Shown piece after piece: positions 48,710 to 60,450 of a stretch of DNA of 64,000 nt. This stretch comes from Plectrocnemia conspersa (lineage: Eukaryota > Arthropoda > Insecta > Trichoptera > Polycentropodidae), in NCBI GenBank assembly GCA_009617715.1, contig VTFK01000553.1:1-64000 (forward strand). The letters are read 5' to 3'. The translations under genes were made by a program, and so were the position numbers. How positions within the stretch are numbered: position 1 is the stretch's first letter; the number at the start of each line of letters is the position of its first letter. The notes beneath the pieces were generated by a model. The model worked only from the letters and a program-made list of their open reading frames with translations, searched no databases and had not been told where the DNA came from.

Positions 48710-49193
48710 CTTCACACTATTTGTTAGTTAAAAAGCGGTCGTTTTTTTCAGTCAATGTCAATAATATGCAATATGCGAATGCAATAAAATTATATTAGTT
48801 TTTTTAGCTTTACTTGATTCGCGTTTTTTAAATGTTTTTTCAAAATAAATTATTAAATAACAAAAATTATAGCGAAAAATAAAAGCCGAAATCACGCAAC
48901 TGAACATAACGAGCACTTAAGCGATACTGAACAATTAGACCTGCAATCACTTTTTAAAACACAATTGAGCAATTAAACTATAATGATATTTTGTACTAGG
49001 TTTGGTTTAAAATAATAAAACTTCGATTATTTGCTAGAAGGCGATCGTAACGATAATTTTGTTAAATAAAAATATGGTATCTATTGTAAAAAAATTAAAA
49101 CAAAAGAAAGTAATATAGTAAATATATATTTATTTAAGAAACAAGATAAATAATGTATTTCAAAATAATGGTACAACAATTTTTTTTATAAAT
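48710..49193. other. Region upstream of the minus-strand gene start
   Basis: Would hold the proximal promoter. AT-rich; no TATA box at the expected distance and no recognised motif. Confidence 0.3.
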
Positions 49194-49380
49194 ACAGACT
49201 TGGCCATAATAATGAGCCAATAAATGTGCTATATCTTTAAAAATATTAATTAAAAAACTATTTAATTTAAGCTTATTTTTAATATTTAGTAGGCTCACCC
49301 TTAGCTTTATTTACAGCTGCAACCCTTTTTGGCATATTGTCAACTAATGACTTCCAGGTGAACAGCAATTATTGCTTTAT
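49194..49380 (-). mobile_element. Tc1-like transposon, 3' end
   Basis: On the minus strand WKSLVDNMPKRVAAVNKAKG followed by EPTKY and a stop (49356 down to 49279) is the typical C-terminus of Tc1-family transposases. Downstream, 80-odd A/T-rich bases lead to ATTATGGCCAAGTCTGTA (about 49195-49214 on the plus strand, reversed), a plausible terminal-repeat end beside TA. Everything upstream of the last 35 or so residues is lost or unrecognisable, including the DDE residues, and no partner inverted repeat was found to 51 kb. Confidence 0.6.
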
Positions 49381-50417
49381 AAATTTTTAAATAAATATAT
49401 TTTTTATATCAACAAACTTTAGTTTAAAATTTTCTTAAAGTTGAATATTTGCAATAAAAATGTTTTTTATATTTACCGAACAGATACAATTTTATTGGTG
49501 TGCTTTAAAATAAAAAAAAAACTATCTATAGACTACCTACCATCATTCTGATGAATTTCATGTTTAATAAAAGTTATAAGGAGACACATCATCTATTAAG
49601 GCCAAGGTATTTAAACTCAAACATAATCTAAGCGAATTAACTAAGCCCAATATTACCTAATACAAATTTTTAAACCAACTACTGCTTTTGCTCTCTCATT
49701 GGGTTAAGTTGGATATAATAAATTTAGGGTAGGTATGGGTTTGAACAGCATATGGAAGTTTCGCAACTGTCAAATTTAGTTAAAACAATAGTAGGCGACA
49801 CATTGCTTATTTGGTCGTGAATCAATACAGTTTCACTGATATTTATCAGTGAAATTACAAATCAATTGTTTAATACATTTTCACTGCTAAATTACGTTTT
49901 TATTAGTGAAAATATATTTTATTAAATAATACATATTCACTTTAACATATATATATATGACAACTGTAGCAACATTATATCTTAGCGATTATTCTGCATC
50001 GACAATAAATTATAACAATGTTGTCAATGCAGGATATTGTATCACTTAAATATAGAAATTAGAATAGCGTGTCAATAAATATCTTCCGCGTGTCAGAGAT
50101 TCGCCGCAGCTAATCTGGTCGATTAGGTCAATCCATGTTATTATTTTTATGACATCGTTGCATGTCACTAAAGGTCGACTTAGTTTGTAACAATAATAGT
50201 TATACTGCAAATGAGGATTACATTGTATAATAATAGTTTTTATTTTTTTAGGCAAGGCTTTTTTTAACCTGCTATGCTTACAACAGGGTTAGTCAGAATA
50301 CCTACCAGGTGGAACCAATATAATTAATTATAAAAATAATATGTGTATTACAATTTATGATCAATAGATGTAATTTTTCAGCTGAGCGCATTTGTATAAA
50401 TAAATGTTTGAGTCTGT
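49381..50417. other. AT-rich stretch with the AGTGAAA cluster
   Basis: It may include the lost body of the Tc1-like element, but no further transposase motif is recognisable. Confidence 0.35.
49831..49941. repeat. Cluster of inverted TTTCACT/AGTGAAA motifs
   Basis: TTTCACTGAT and its complement form a perfect 10-bp stem with an ATTT loop (49831-49854). ATTTTCACT (49877-49885) and AGTGAAAAT (49905-49913) form a second 9-bp pair. A fifth TTCACTTT lies near 49935. Confidence 0.45.
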
Positions 50418-50486
50418 TACCGTGGGTCGAACCTGTGGTCTCTGTGATACCAGTCTAGACCTTATGAACTAAGCTATTCCGACCAT
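50418..50486 (-). repeat. tRNA-derived SINE head or decayed tRNA
   Basis: On the minus strand TAGCTTAGTTCATAAG (50476-50461) fits an A box and GGTTCGACCC (50433-50424) fits a B box. The two are spaced as in a tRNA of about 73 nt starting near 50484 (GGTCGGA). The matching 3' acceptor strand is absent and the anticodon arm does not fold normally, so it is not a functional tRNA. A SINE head is the likeliest reading. Confidence 0.45.
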
Positions 50487-51429
50487 ACAATAATAGCTTA
50501 TGATAGTGTTTCTTTTTAAATTATAACACAAACTTAAGATAATAAATATATCGTGTAGCATATTGAATATTTTACTATATATAATATTTATAAACAGACA
50601 TATCAGGTGTGCACGTTTGATTTAGGGTCATTTGTGATGAAATGCGGTTAAGTGGCTCTAACCTCGCTCCAATAACTATAAAGCCAAATATTGCGAAATT
50701 TTATATGAAGTTGTAATATTACATGGCAGGTCGTAAATTCCGCTCTACTCGACTCTATATCCTTCTCCGGCCATACAGCAAATTAATAACCCATAATGTA
50801 TATATCAGGGCTGTATACAGGGTCGATTGCGCAGCGATTTTTATGGTCGGAAATTTTAGTTTCGTTTTTTACTTAGTTCACTTTATTTGAAAACCATAGC
50901 AAAGTGGCTATGGTTAAAAGATCCTTATTTATGAATTTAAATTATTTCTTTCTAGTTACAACTATAGTATCATGCTTACATTTAACTATTATTGAACGTA
51001 TAACTAGTAAATTATTATATATAGTTTAGTGAGGTTAATAAATACGAAGGTTAAAAGGCCCTTGAATAACTCATTTGAGAGAAAAATGTTCCGCAGGATA
51101 TATGTCTCTATAAAAAAATAAGTTAATGTCGCATCAGAGTTCTATAGTCTCTTTCAAGGAGAGTGTGTCAGCAATAAACAAACCATATTTGAAGCCAAGC
51201 TAGAGAAGCTTGGCATAGGACAAAAAAAGGTGAAAAAAATTCTTAAAACTTTTGAACTAAAATTATTAAATTAGTTACGTTTCCTTACAATGCAGTTAAA
51301 AAAATAGTTTGGATATGTTGTTACTGAATTTTGTAACATTCACTTTAAAAAGCTCAAGAGATAAATTCTTAAATAATTTTTATTAAAATAAGAGTTTTGG
51401 TCATTTTTTGTTAATATTTAAGAGATCCT
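50487..51429. other. AT-rich stretch, nothing recognised
   Basis: No coding signal. Confidence 0.45.
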
Positions 51430-51910
51430 TTAACGATTTCAATAAAGCTTCGCAGTGGGGCGAGACCGCACATCGCCATCAGCCGTAAAAGCTCGGCTCG
51501 AAGACAATAAAGATTCCATTAGTGCTATATTTTTATAACTGCCATTTTGTCATTTTATTATTCGGCGTAGGTGGGGACGATGATAAAATAGTTATTCGAC
51601 AAGTCATGATGGCGCACACGTACGTGACCGGCCATTGTCGAGAGTGTGTGCGCTTCCCGACGTCTTATTGTCGGGAAGCACGCCAGGGCACCTTTTGTTT
51701 CAAAGGTTTCAATTAACCCGAGTGTTCCGAACCCGACCGACGTGTATTTTTACTGAAAGCACCCGGTTAATGGATATGAAATCGCCATGATCAGGAAGTA
51801 ATTCAAATATTGACAATAACACCGCAGTGGGGCTAAAAGCATCGCGCATATATCCGCAAGCCGAGGGTTGAATATTTATAGCGCTTCTGGACGCTCAATA
51901 ATTCAATGGG
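51430..51910. other. GC-richer island with repeated motifs
   Basis: CGCAGTGGGGC occurs at 51451-51461 and again at 51823-51833, and ATCGCCAT near both. Holds the hairpin at 51652-51679. The 64-codon plus-strand ORF has no domain. Good regulatory candidate. Confidence 0.4.
51652..51679. repeat. 10-bp hairpin GCTTCCCGAC/GTCGGGAAGC
   Basis: Perfect arms with an 8-nt loop inside the 51.4-51.9 kb island. Flanking GTGC/ACGC could extend the stem across a bulge. Confidence 0.4.
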
Positions 51911-53030
51911 TGATGGTATTATGGGAAATGGAAAATTATATTCAGTTGTAAATACAGTTTTAAACACCATTTTTTATAAAATATTTGTTATATGTAAAAT
52001 TGTAGATTATGAGTACTGACACAACTAATGCATGACATATGTATCTAAACACTACATATTGATGACATTAAGTGTGAATTGTTTAACTCTGTAATTATCA
52101 ACTATACATGAACCACAAAAAACTGTGTGTTTACTAAGTAAGATTTTCTATTATTTTTCTCTTTACAACGTTACTCCTAAAATTTTTATTAATAATAATA
52201 TAAATTTAACAAAAAAATTTTCGACACCATAAAAAAACTATTCCAAAAAAGTTTGCTCCACGCAGTTTATTCTGTGTTTAATTTTTAAGCCATATCAAAG
52301 TCCACGTATGTCATTTGTGTTGTTAAAATAATATCGACAAGGAAGTTTTCAATCCACTGATAAAAGCTTTGTCTTATTGTTTATATCACCTTTTCACAGG
52401 CGAATTGTATGTTATCGAGCAGGGCATTTAAAAACTTTAATTCAGCGAGGGGGTGCATTGCCACCCTACGCGTTTCACGCGATCCAAGCAATTAGTCGCG
52501 GGGTTGAAGCGAATAAGGGTAGGTACGTGTGTGTATAATGAGAAACATGCGTCACTGTAAATTATATACCGAATTCTTAGACAAATGACCCGTGAATTGC
52601 TTCGACATTATTTACGACCGATAATTGAATTTAAACGCTCACTATGGGGCGAGTAACATTCATATTATACTTATACATTGAATTCCAAAGAAACAATTTA
52701 ACAGTTATGTGCAACTTTTAATTAAAACATTACGATATGCGATAATATATTTTTGTTGCACGCTCTATTGACTCATGGTACATAAGAAAAAAAGTAAGTG
52801 AAAAGATTCTTATACGTTTTAAATTTTTATATAATATAAAAAAGAGTTGAACCAGATTAAAACATCATTTTTAATATCGTCAAACATTAAATTAAAATAC
52901 ATTAATAATAATAAATAATATTTTAAGCTTTATTCGTGAAATAGCAATATTATCAAAAAATGTGTGATTATTTCGCATTAACTGCAAATGCATTTCGATT
53001 ATAGCCAGCCTCTTTCATCTTTATATATAC
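51911..53030. other. AT-rich with an island at 52391-52640
   Basis: The island includes ACCCTACGCGTTTCACGCG near 52462. No coding signal. Confidence 0.35.
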
Positions 53031-53460
53031 TACAGTCTCGATAGTAAAAGTCTAAAAACAGGCTTTTACAGGGGTGAAAAATATAACCGCAGGCCACAAT
53101 TCATTTAAAGTAACACATTTCATATTGCGTCGTAAAACATTAACGGTTACTGCGTTAATAAACGCAGTTACCGCAAATAATAGGAGCGGGGAGTCTTTAA
53201 TTATATTTTTTTCACGACTTCGCTCGGCAATTTCGCCCTTGCTTTTTTATTGAGGAAACACTTGTTACTCTCGAAACTCTTACGCGAAATTTATCTCCGC
53301 AACTCGGCTAAATATACACACCATTATGCCCTTTCTGGCACTCTGCCTCTCTCCCCATAACCATAATAATTCGTTCGAGTTAACCTTTCGAATTTAACTA
53401 ACGTCATATAATTTGCGATACGTTCGCAGGCCCTTGTATTATATATTGTGTAATTCGTAC
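53031..53460. other. GC-richer island
   Basis: Contains the inverted pair GTTACTGCGTTAATAAACGCAGTTAC-like block at 53146-53171 (arms AACTGCGTTTA/TAACGCAGT, imperfect). No coding sign. Confidence 0.3.
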
Positions 53461-55399
53461 AATAATGTTTTCAAACCCTTAAATTGGCTACGAGAGAATT
53501 TATAGGGCGAGTGTTGCATAAATGCGAATTTGCTTTATTGAAATATTCCCATATGCGTTACACAAATGAACTTTTATTGAATTGAATTATGCATATTGTT
53601 TAGCTTGTATCAAAAGTATTACTGTTATTTAATTAATAAAATATATTCCTTTAACTAAAATATATGTTTTAATATTTCTACAAATAATTATCAAAAGTAG
53701 TGATTTTATAAATATTGAATAAATCCATTTATTTTAGGTATCAAACAGTATTTATAAAAAAATATTTATATTTATATATTACGACAGGGGTGAAAGACAA
53801 TTTTTATTTCCTACAAGATGAAGCAAAAGTCATTATAAATAAAATTAAAAAAGTCGTTTGAATATATAAATAGACATATTTAAAGATCTTCGAACTATTA
53901 GGTTATCTTATATAAAGTAAGCCATAATAATAAATTAATAAAACAATAGTTAAAATACATTTGATGAAATATCTTCATTCCAATGATACAACAATTACAA
54001 TCGAAACAATGTAAATTGGCTGAAAACTACAAATTCTCAAATTGTGATTTACTTAAAAAATAATAAGATCTTATATATCAATTATTCTGTAAAACTCTAT
54101 ATTGTATATCTATTCACTGGCTCATTTGCAACCAAAGTGATTCAGCTATTTTTTTTAAATCTAAATTCATAATAAAGTATCTTTATTATCGAATTTAAAT
54201 ATTATTTTATTTCAGATTATATTCTAAAAATTCTTTAACCACAATGTTATTTATATAGGTCTTATTTTTGTAAAATTATAAATATGAAGAAGCGCAGAAA
54301 AATAAGACCAGTATAAAATTAAAAGTTTCTTAGAAATTCGTTAATAAACATTTCTGAGATGCTAAAAATAAACGTTTTACTTTAACGGAAGTTTAATTAT
54401 AGCACGGCTCAGTTAAAAACAATATGATATATAAGCAGCGGGTGTTATAAGTGCAAAGTCACAGTGCCTTTAGGATCCCTCAAAAAGGGGTCGTAAATGT
54501 AAACTAAGAAAACTTTTACTTTTCGAATAATGTTTTCTCACGGTGGTGTCCCATTTTTACAAAGAAGCCCATTTTGTCCATGTTTTTTTAAATAAAGTCT
54601 TTGTCATGTGCTGAAATAAGCTTTGGTATCGGTTCTTATAAATTAATAGCATAATATTTAAGATTCTCTCGCCTGTAGATATAGTTCAATTTTAGACATG
54701 CTAATTTAATTTTTACATTAGATGGTTTAATTGCTAATTAAAGGATAGTTTATTTGTAAAACACAACACAATGAAAATAAATTATCTAATAAGCTTTAAA
54801 TAGATTTGTATTTAGAGCAACCGTCTGCTACGATTTTTGCTCTTTCTATGATTCTGATATAAATCAAAATCTCCTGGAACTAAGATTATTATATTTTAAA
54901 AACGGAAAAAGGGTCAAAAAATTATAAAAAAAACAATGTATGAATATCATTAAAAAATAAAATTTAGAGAGTTTTTGACACTGTTGTCATATTTCATAAA
55001 TATATTTTCTAAAGTCAGTTTGCGTTATGAATATACGGGTGTGTCAATTTTTTTGATCTCGTGTTCAAATGAGCGTTGTTGATTTTTGAAATTCGACTGT
55101 AAATTTCGGTTATAATAGTATTAACTATTGAAGACATTGTTGTGATTACAAACTTATTATTTTTTTGTTTAATCGTGTTAGAGAAGTGTTTGACAGGTAA
55201 AATGAATTATTAAATAATAATTATGATAAAAGCTCTAATGTGTTTTTAAATCAAAATCATATTTTTATATAAAATATTTAAAAAAAAAATATTAAATTGA
55301 AACCCACATGTGTTGAAATGTACGATGCACAATTTATGATATATACAATATACACAGCAGTTAACTGTATTAAACAAAATAAATTGTTAACAATTTGAA
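53461..55399. other. Long AT-rich stretch, nothing recognised
   Basis: No coding or repeat signal seen. Confidence 0.45.
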
Positions 55400-55880
55400 A
55401 GCCGCCGACAGGCCAAAACGATCGTTTAATTGATTGATCGATGTTAATATTCTGGCGCAAACGGTTAAATCTTGCCAGTTAAACTTTGTCACCGAAATTG
55501 TCGAACATTAAGCACCGGCGTCTGAGGGGGAGTGAAGCTTCATTGTTCGTATTCGAATTCATTTCAGCGGCCATCTGCCGCAACTGGTTCCCAAATGTTT
55601 AAATCGCCTTTGTTTGTTTTAAAGACCGTTCTATAATATATAAATACTTAAATACAGTTGGGGTCGGAGAGTCATATGGGCACCGGTCACGGTTAAAATT
55701 ATGGGGTGTAAATTGATTTCTATTGATTTACGTGTCGTGGAAGTCGCGTGCTTTATTTAATATGTTAATAGTGTCTGAGCACGATTCGTTCAGGTGACAG
55801 TGCTTTCGAGACAAATGATCGCCGGGTACAGAAAAAAGCTCGTTTGAAAGCTCCAGAGGATAAACTAACGAGTTAAAGAT
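55400..55880. other. GC-richer island
   Basis: Has AACTGGTT (grainyhead-like) near 55582, CAGATGG-type and CAGGTG E-boxes, and a CGATCGTTTAATTGATTGATCGATG block near 55420. No ORF of note. Confidence 0.35.
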
Positions 55881-56984
55881 GTTGCTATCCATTGGGAATA
55901 TTACATTTAAAAATCAATATTGTGAAAGTGATTTATTAATAGATTTTTTTATTAAAGTATATTGCTTAACATCTACGTTGCTAAACATGTACTTTTCAAA
56001 TGTCATTTATTTCTGTGTATCGGTGTTAATTAACTGTTTCAATTATTATAAAATCAATATTCCATTATTTTAAATTTTCTATCTTATCTCCTGATAGCAA
56101 CTGTGATTTGAGTTATAGATGACTATATTAAAAAAAACGATAAATACAAGCTAAAAGATATAACATTAATTAAGACAAATTTTAGCAAAGCTAGCCAAAA
56201 ATATCAAAAAACTCGTCTTCCTGAAACAAATCGCATTATTTATATGCTGCAGTTGTCAAGATTAATTTTTAATATAACTATATTTAAGAATACAACATTA
56301 CTTCTGTCTCGTTTTTGTTTATAGATTTTTCAGAAAAATAAAATTATGAGTTATACACGCAAGTAAAATATTTCTGCAAAAATTGATTTGGCTGTTTAAG
56401 TGCTCAGTTTATTTTACAAAAAAAAAAATAGTAATTTCTAATTATTATAACATAAGCTCCTATCGTCTATGTAATACTTCGCTGAAATTTTAAAACTACA
56501 TTATCTCAAATAATATAAAAAAAATATTAATTAATATTAAATAAGTACTTTTTTTTTTATTATGATATTGGCATGTAAAGAGAACATCCCATTGGATGCC
56601 TCTTAATATATATTAATATAAAATCTAGTTTATTTTAGGTAATAATAATTTATTTGTTTATAATAATTTACTATTTTACACTATTTGTCATGTCTGTCAG
56701 GTATGTCAAATGGTCTAAATGTCATGTATTTGTTTGCTATTTCATCTTTTATGAATTTTATTTTATGGTCCTTATGTATAATATAACGTCATTTGGAACA
56801 TACCAGAGATCGTCGACTTTCATTCGTAAAACCTTATTTTGGAATTATTGAAATAATATTATAAATTTTGAACTATCTGGAATCAATAAGATAACACTTT
56901 TAGTAATTTGAAAAGCAAAAAATCTAAATCATTTAAGGGGACTAATATAAAAAATTATTTTGTTAATTATTATAGCCAAAAAAG
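55881..56984. other. AT-rich stretch, nothing recognised
   Basis: Short hydrophobic plus-strand ORFs (55879-56073, 56654-56851) are A/T-driven and have no domain. Confidence 0.4.
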
Positions 56985-57620
56985 AGCATCGAAAGATATA
57001 AAGAATTGGAGCATCGAAGATTGGTTTAAAACTAACCAAGTGAAAGATTTTTATGAAACCCTTTTGTGTTAATAAATAATGCTTCTTCTAAATCGAATGA
57101 AAGCATATTGCGGTTTCGAAATTTTTACTGCCTAATTTTACAAGCTTAATTTAATCCATGGATCAAGATGTTATATCATCAATGAAAAATTCTTGCTAAT
57201 GAAGATGATGTCTTGATCAATTTCTGGAAAAAAGTGACGATATTAGATGCTATACAGAAATAGCATAATTTTAGTTAGAAGTAAAGCCAGTGACCCTTAT
57301 TCGGTGGTTCGGTAAATGTGTTGCTGCAAACTAACATTTGACACTTTGAACACGAGTGATTATTGACAGCTGTCTAATTAACTATGCTGCCAAATTGAAT
57401 CATGTATGTATTGAATTTTAAAGAGACTAAGGCATGTGAAATATGCAGGTTAATAAAAATTTAAAATACTTTGAAAATTTTGATCAGAATAACATCTAGC
57501 AGTAGTTTGATCACGATTTAAGTGATCCGAGTTTTTATTGCTATGATGTGGATATAGTTTATATTGTCATCCAAACAGAAGAGGAAGCTAGTGATGATAA
57601 GATTATAAATAAAAAATACT
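56985..57620 (+). pseudogene. pogo/Tigger-type DDE transposase remnant
   Basis: The C-terminal half of a Tc1-mariner superfamily (pogo/jerky-like) transposase. EDWFKTNQVKDFYE (about 57013-57055) corresponds to the W-F segment before the second catalytic Asp. In one frame, interrupted by stops, follow FLLPNFTSLI-stop-SMDQDVISSMK (57122-57187), EVKPVTLIRWFGKC (57278-57319) and, still in the same frame, DPSFYCYDVDIV and QTEEEASDDK (to about 57601). The order and spacing fit the family: the proline block before MDQ, the alpha-helical W-x-EVKP segment and the acidic tail. The motif LDNAP with its catalytic Asp is destroyed. No inverted repeats were found. Confidence 0.7.
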
Positions 57621-58559
57621 AACAATTACATTAGTCATCGAATATAACGATAAAATATCTCTTAGAAAAAATCGTACTAATTAAACAAGAATTATTAATC
57701 TGTGTTAAAAATATATTTTAAATCCAAATAAAAATTAATATTTCGGAGTATCTGTGCTTTTAAATTATCCGTGCCACAATTAACTGGGATAATTGAGTGT
57801 ATACTGTACTTATTTTTGTATTTTTCGTTAAATGAAATAAATTAAAACTCATAATAATTGAAATAAATTATAGTTGTAAGATAATAAATACTTCATATTA
57901 TAATGCAACATTTTAAATAACACAAACTGTAATAATTTTTACACATGCGAACACTTTCTATAAATAAATTACATTGACCACCATAAAACATTCAAAGCAC
58001 AGCGAGAATAGCTTGTACTATCACGAATGTAACTCACGCTTCATAAATCTTTTATTTTTATAATAATCGATAATAGTACATACATACAATTTATACTAGT
58101 TATATTTTTAACAAATTTATATAAACACAGTGTAATTTTTCTTGATACGTTCTGAGTTAAAAATAGTTATTTTTGTATTATTTTATTAAAATAATACATC
58201 GTTATAAAGTAATACAAATTGTCACGCAATGAAGGTAATTTATATTTAGAAACGATATTTAAATTTCTTTTATAGCTTAAATGTATATTAAAATAGCAAA
58301 AAAAATATTTTTATATATTATTAGGAAGAAATATATGTATATTTTTGTGCTTGTTGTCTAGACTATACGTCATTAAAATAGTGATAATATAGCTAATATG
58401 TTGCTTATACTACCAGAAGCAGAATAATACATCTAAAGATCGTTCTCAATCTTCGTTACAAGTTTACTGTGCGACATTCTTGTTGTGTCGTGTCGCATAC
58501 CGCAGCAGTGGGATCGAACCTTCCTTCATAGTACGTATAACCCCATTTAATAATAATAA
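57621..58559. other. AT-rich stretch
   Basis: Only the B-box-like site near 58513 stands out. Confidence 0.4.
58500..58530 (-). repeat. Isolated B-box-like sequence
   Basis: AGGTTCGATCCCAC on the minus strand (about 58507-58520) is a good B box, but there is no A box at the right distance. It may be a SINE remnant or chance. Confidence 0.2.
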
Positions 58560-59070
58560 TTAGTATTACTTAAAACGCCATTGAAACGTAGCTGATAAAT
58601 TTAATACAATGTTATTGATAGGCAGCCGGGAGAGCTCAATAATTTTCGCCAAAGAAAACAATTTAAGTTTATTTGCGTTTAACGTAATAGGTTTTTGATC
58701 TTGTTTCGTCGAAATCCTATCCATCAGAATGGGTAGACGCCTTTGTGCAAACTGTCGAACAATGCTTTGATTGTCGTTCAAAATTAACATGGCCGTGTTT
58801 TCCTTTCGCAGCGGAATTTTCCGTGGAGGGTTTTCCGTAATAAATCACTCCCCACTTACATTGTAAACGTTTCTCGTTACGACTGACTACTTCGCTGTCG
58901 CCCTTTATGAATTTATCATTACTTTTGACAAGGTTTTTGACTTTGTTATGCGAATTTTCACCTCGATGCGGCCGTGTCGAGATTTCGTGGCCCCGACACT
59001 CTTGCTTTTGACGTTCACCAACTTTCGACGTCGACTGACTTATCTGTGGACGCTTTCCTTTTGATCAACT
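58560..59070. other. GC-richer island
   Basis: The minus strand is open for 74 codons (58566-58790) with a balanced peptide but no domain or splice frame. CGACGTCGACTGA near 59027 and several TTTCG blocks. Candidate regulatory island. Confidence 0.3.
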
Positions 59071-60189
59071 TTTGATTATAATAAATAAACAAATTTGAGA
59101 TGATGAATTGTTTAATATTAAAACGACGACTTGAATAAATGTTAGGTTGCTAAGAAACGCTGCAAAAATATTTAGTAATAAATAAATATTTAAAATTAAT
59201 TTATTATCATTAACAATAGCAAACTATTTCAGAGTAAATAATTTAATATGGGAAAATATTTTTGATTTCATACCTGACATTTTATAAAACGATAACGTCA
59301 TTTATTAAGCACATCAACATATATTGAGTGAAATCTTCAAAATTTCTGCAAATGATCAGTTTTGAATTGACCTAGCAAAAGAAAGAATAAATAATTGCTA
59401 GTGTAGTCAAATGAATAAGATGAGTAAAGTTTTTATATTTATTGTTTTTTTTTTAATTTTTATTTACTTGTATTTAATAAATCTTGTAAGTTTTATCATA
59501 TCACTTACTTATTAATCGTAAATTTATTAGCTAGAAACATTCGCGTTTTAAAAAAAATATTCTCTTTGAAAAAGTCAATATCTCTAACCCTTAAATATGT
59601 TTGATGGTGATGATTTACAACTTGTAATGTGAATAATATTTTTTTTGTTTATTTGGAAATGCTGTTAAAATTATTAAAATAAATATTTAGAGACTCAAAT
59701 ATTATAACAAAATAATGGATAATTCCTAAAATTTTCCAAAGATTTGATTATCGAAAATTCAAGCTCTTACAATTTTAAATAAAACCCTTGTATTAAGCAC
59801 AAGATGTGTTTCAAAGACCGTGCCCTTGTTTTACTTTCAACAACATACTTCAATTAGGTTATCAATATTGAGTAGCCTAAATCTTCAGTTAGACATTTGG
59901 ATTACAATCATCAATGAGAAACAGTAACAATGCATTAATTTATATGCTATATTACTTTTCTAGTTAAACATTACTCAACTACTAATGGCTTTTAATTTTT
60001 TTTATATCTAATAATAATAAACTTTACTAAGAAGTTAAATTGACATATTATTCTGAAAGTAGCGAGAGTCCAAAGACCATTCTCAACGATAGAGTTATCG
60101 ATAAAAATAACAATTTAAGACTAAAGCTTCACTGAAGTATATTCACGTAAGTCTTTTGCAATGATTCATAACTTCTACTTTTGAAATCA
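59071..60189. other. AT-rich stretch, nothing recognised
   Basis: No coding or repeat signal seen. Confidence 0.45.
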
Positions 60190-60450
60190 ATCAAATTGTC
60201 ATCTCAGAGATATGTAAGTAAATTGCGACAATTCACCGGGTGAAGGTCAGGTGTTTTACGTTATTGGTCGTGTTCGAAGGAGGCTCAGCCCCATCTCGAT
60301 TTACGCTGTGAGCCCCCAGGGGACACACCGGGGATTGCTTTACTTTGCCGACACAACCAAACCGATCTCGATATGATTATTGCGATGTTCCTAATTATAC
60401 AATACGTTATAGATCGGCCCTAGGCCTATGTTTTTGAGCGGACAGTGTGC
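60190..60450. other. GC-richer island
   Basis: Contains the DR0-like repeat at 60238 and GAGCCCCCAGGGGACACACC near 60311 (partial CTCF-like core). No coding sign. Confidence 0.35.
60238..60249 (+). promoter_or_regulatory. Nuclear-receptor-like direct repeat
   Basis: GGGTGA directly followed by AGGTCA, a DR0-type arrangement of hormone-receptor half-sites, in the 60.2-kb island. Confidence 0.25.
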
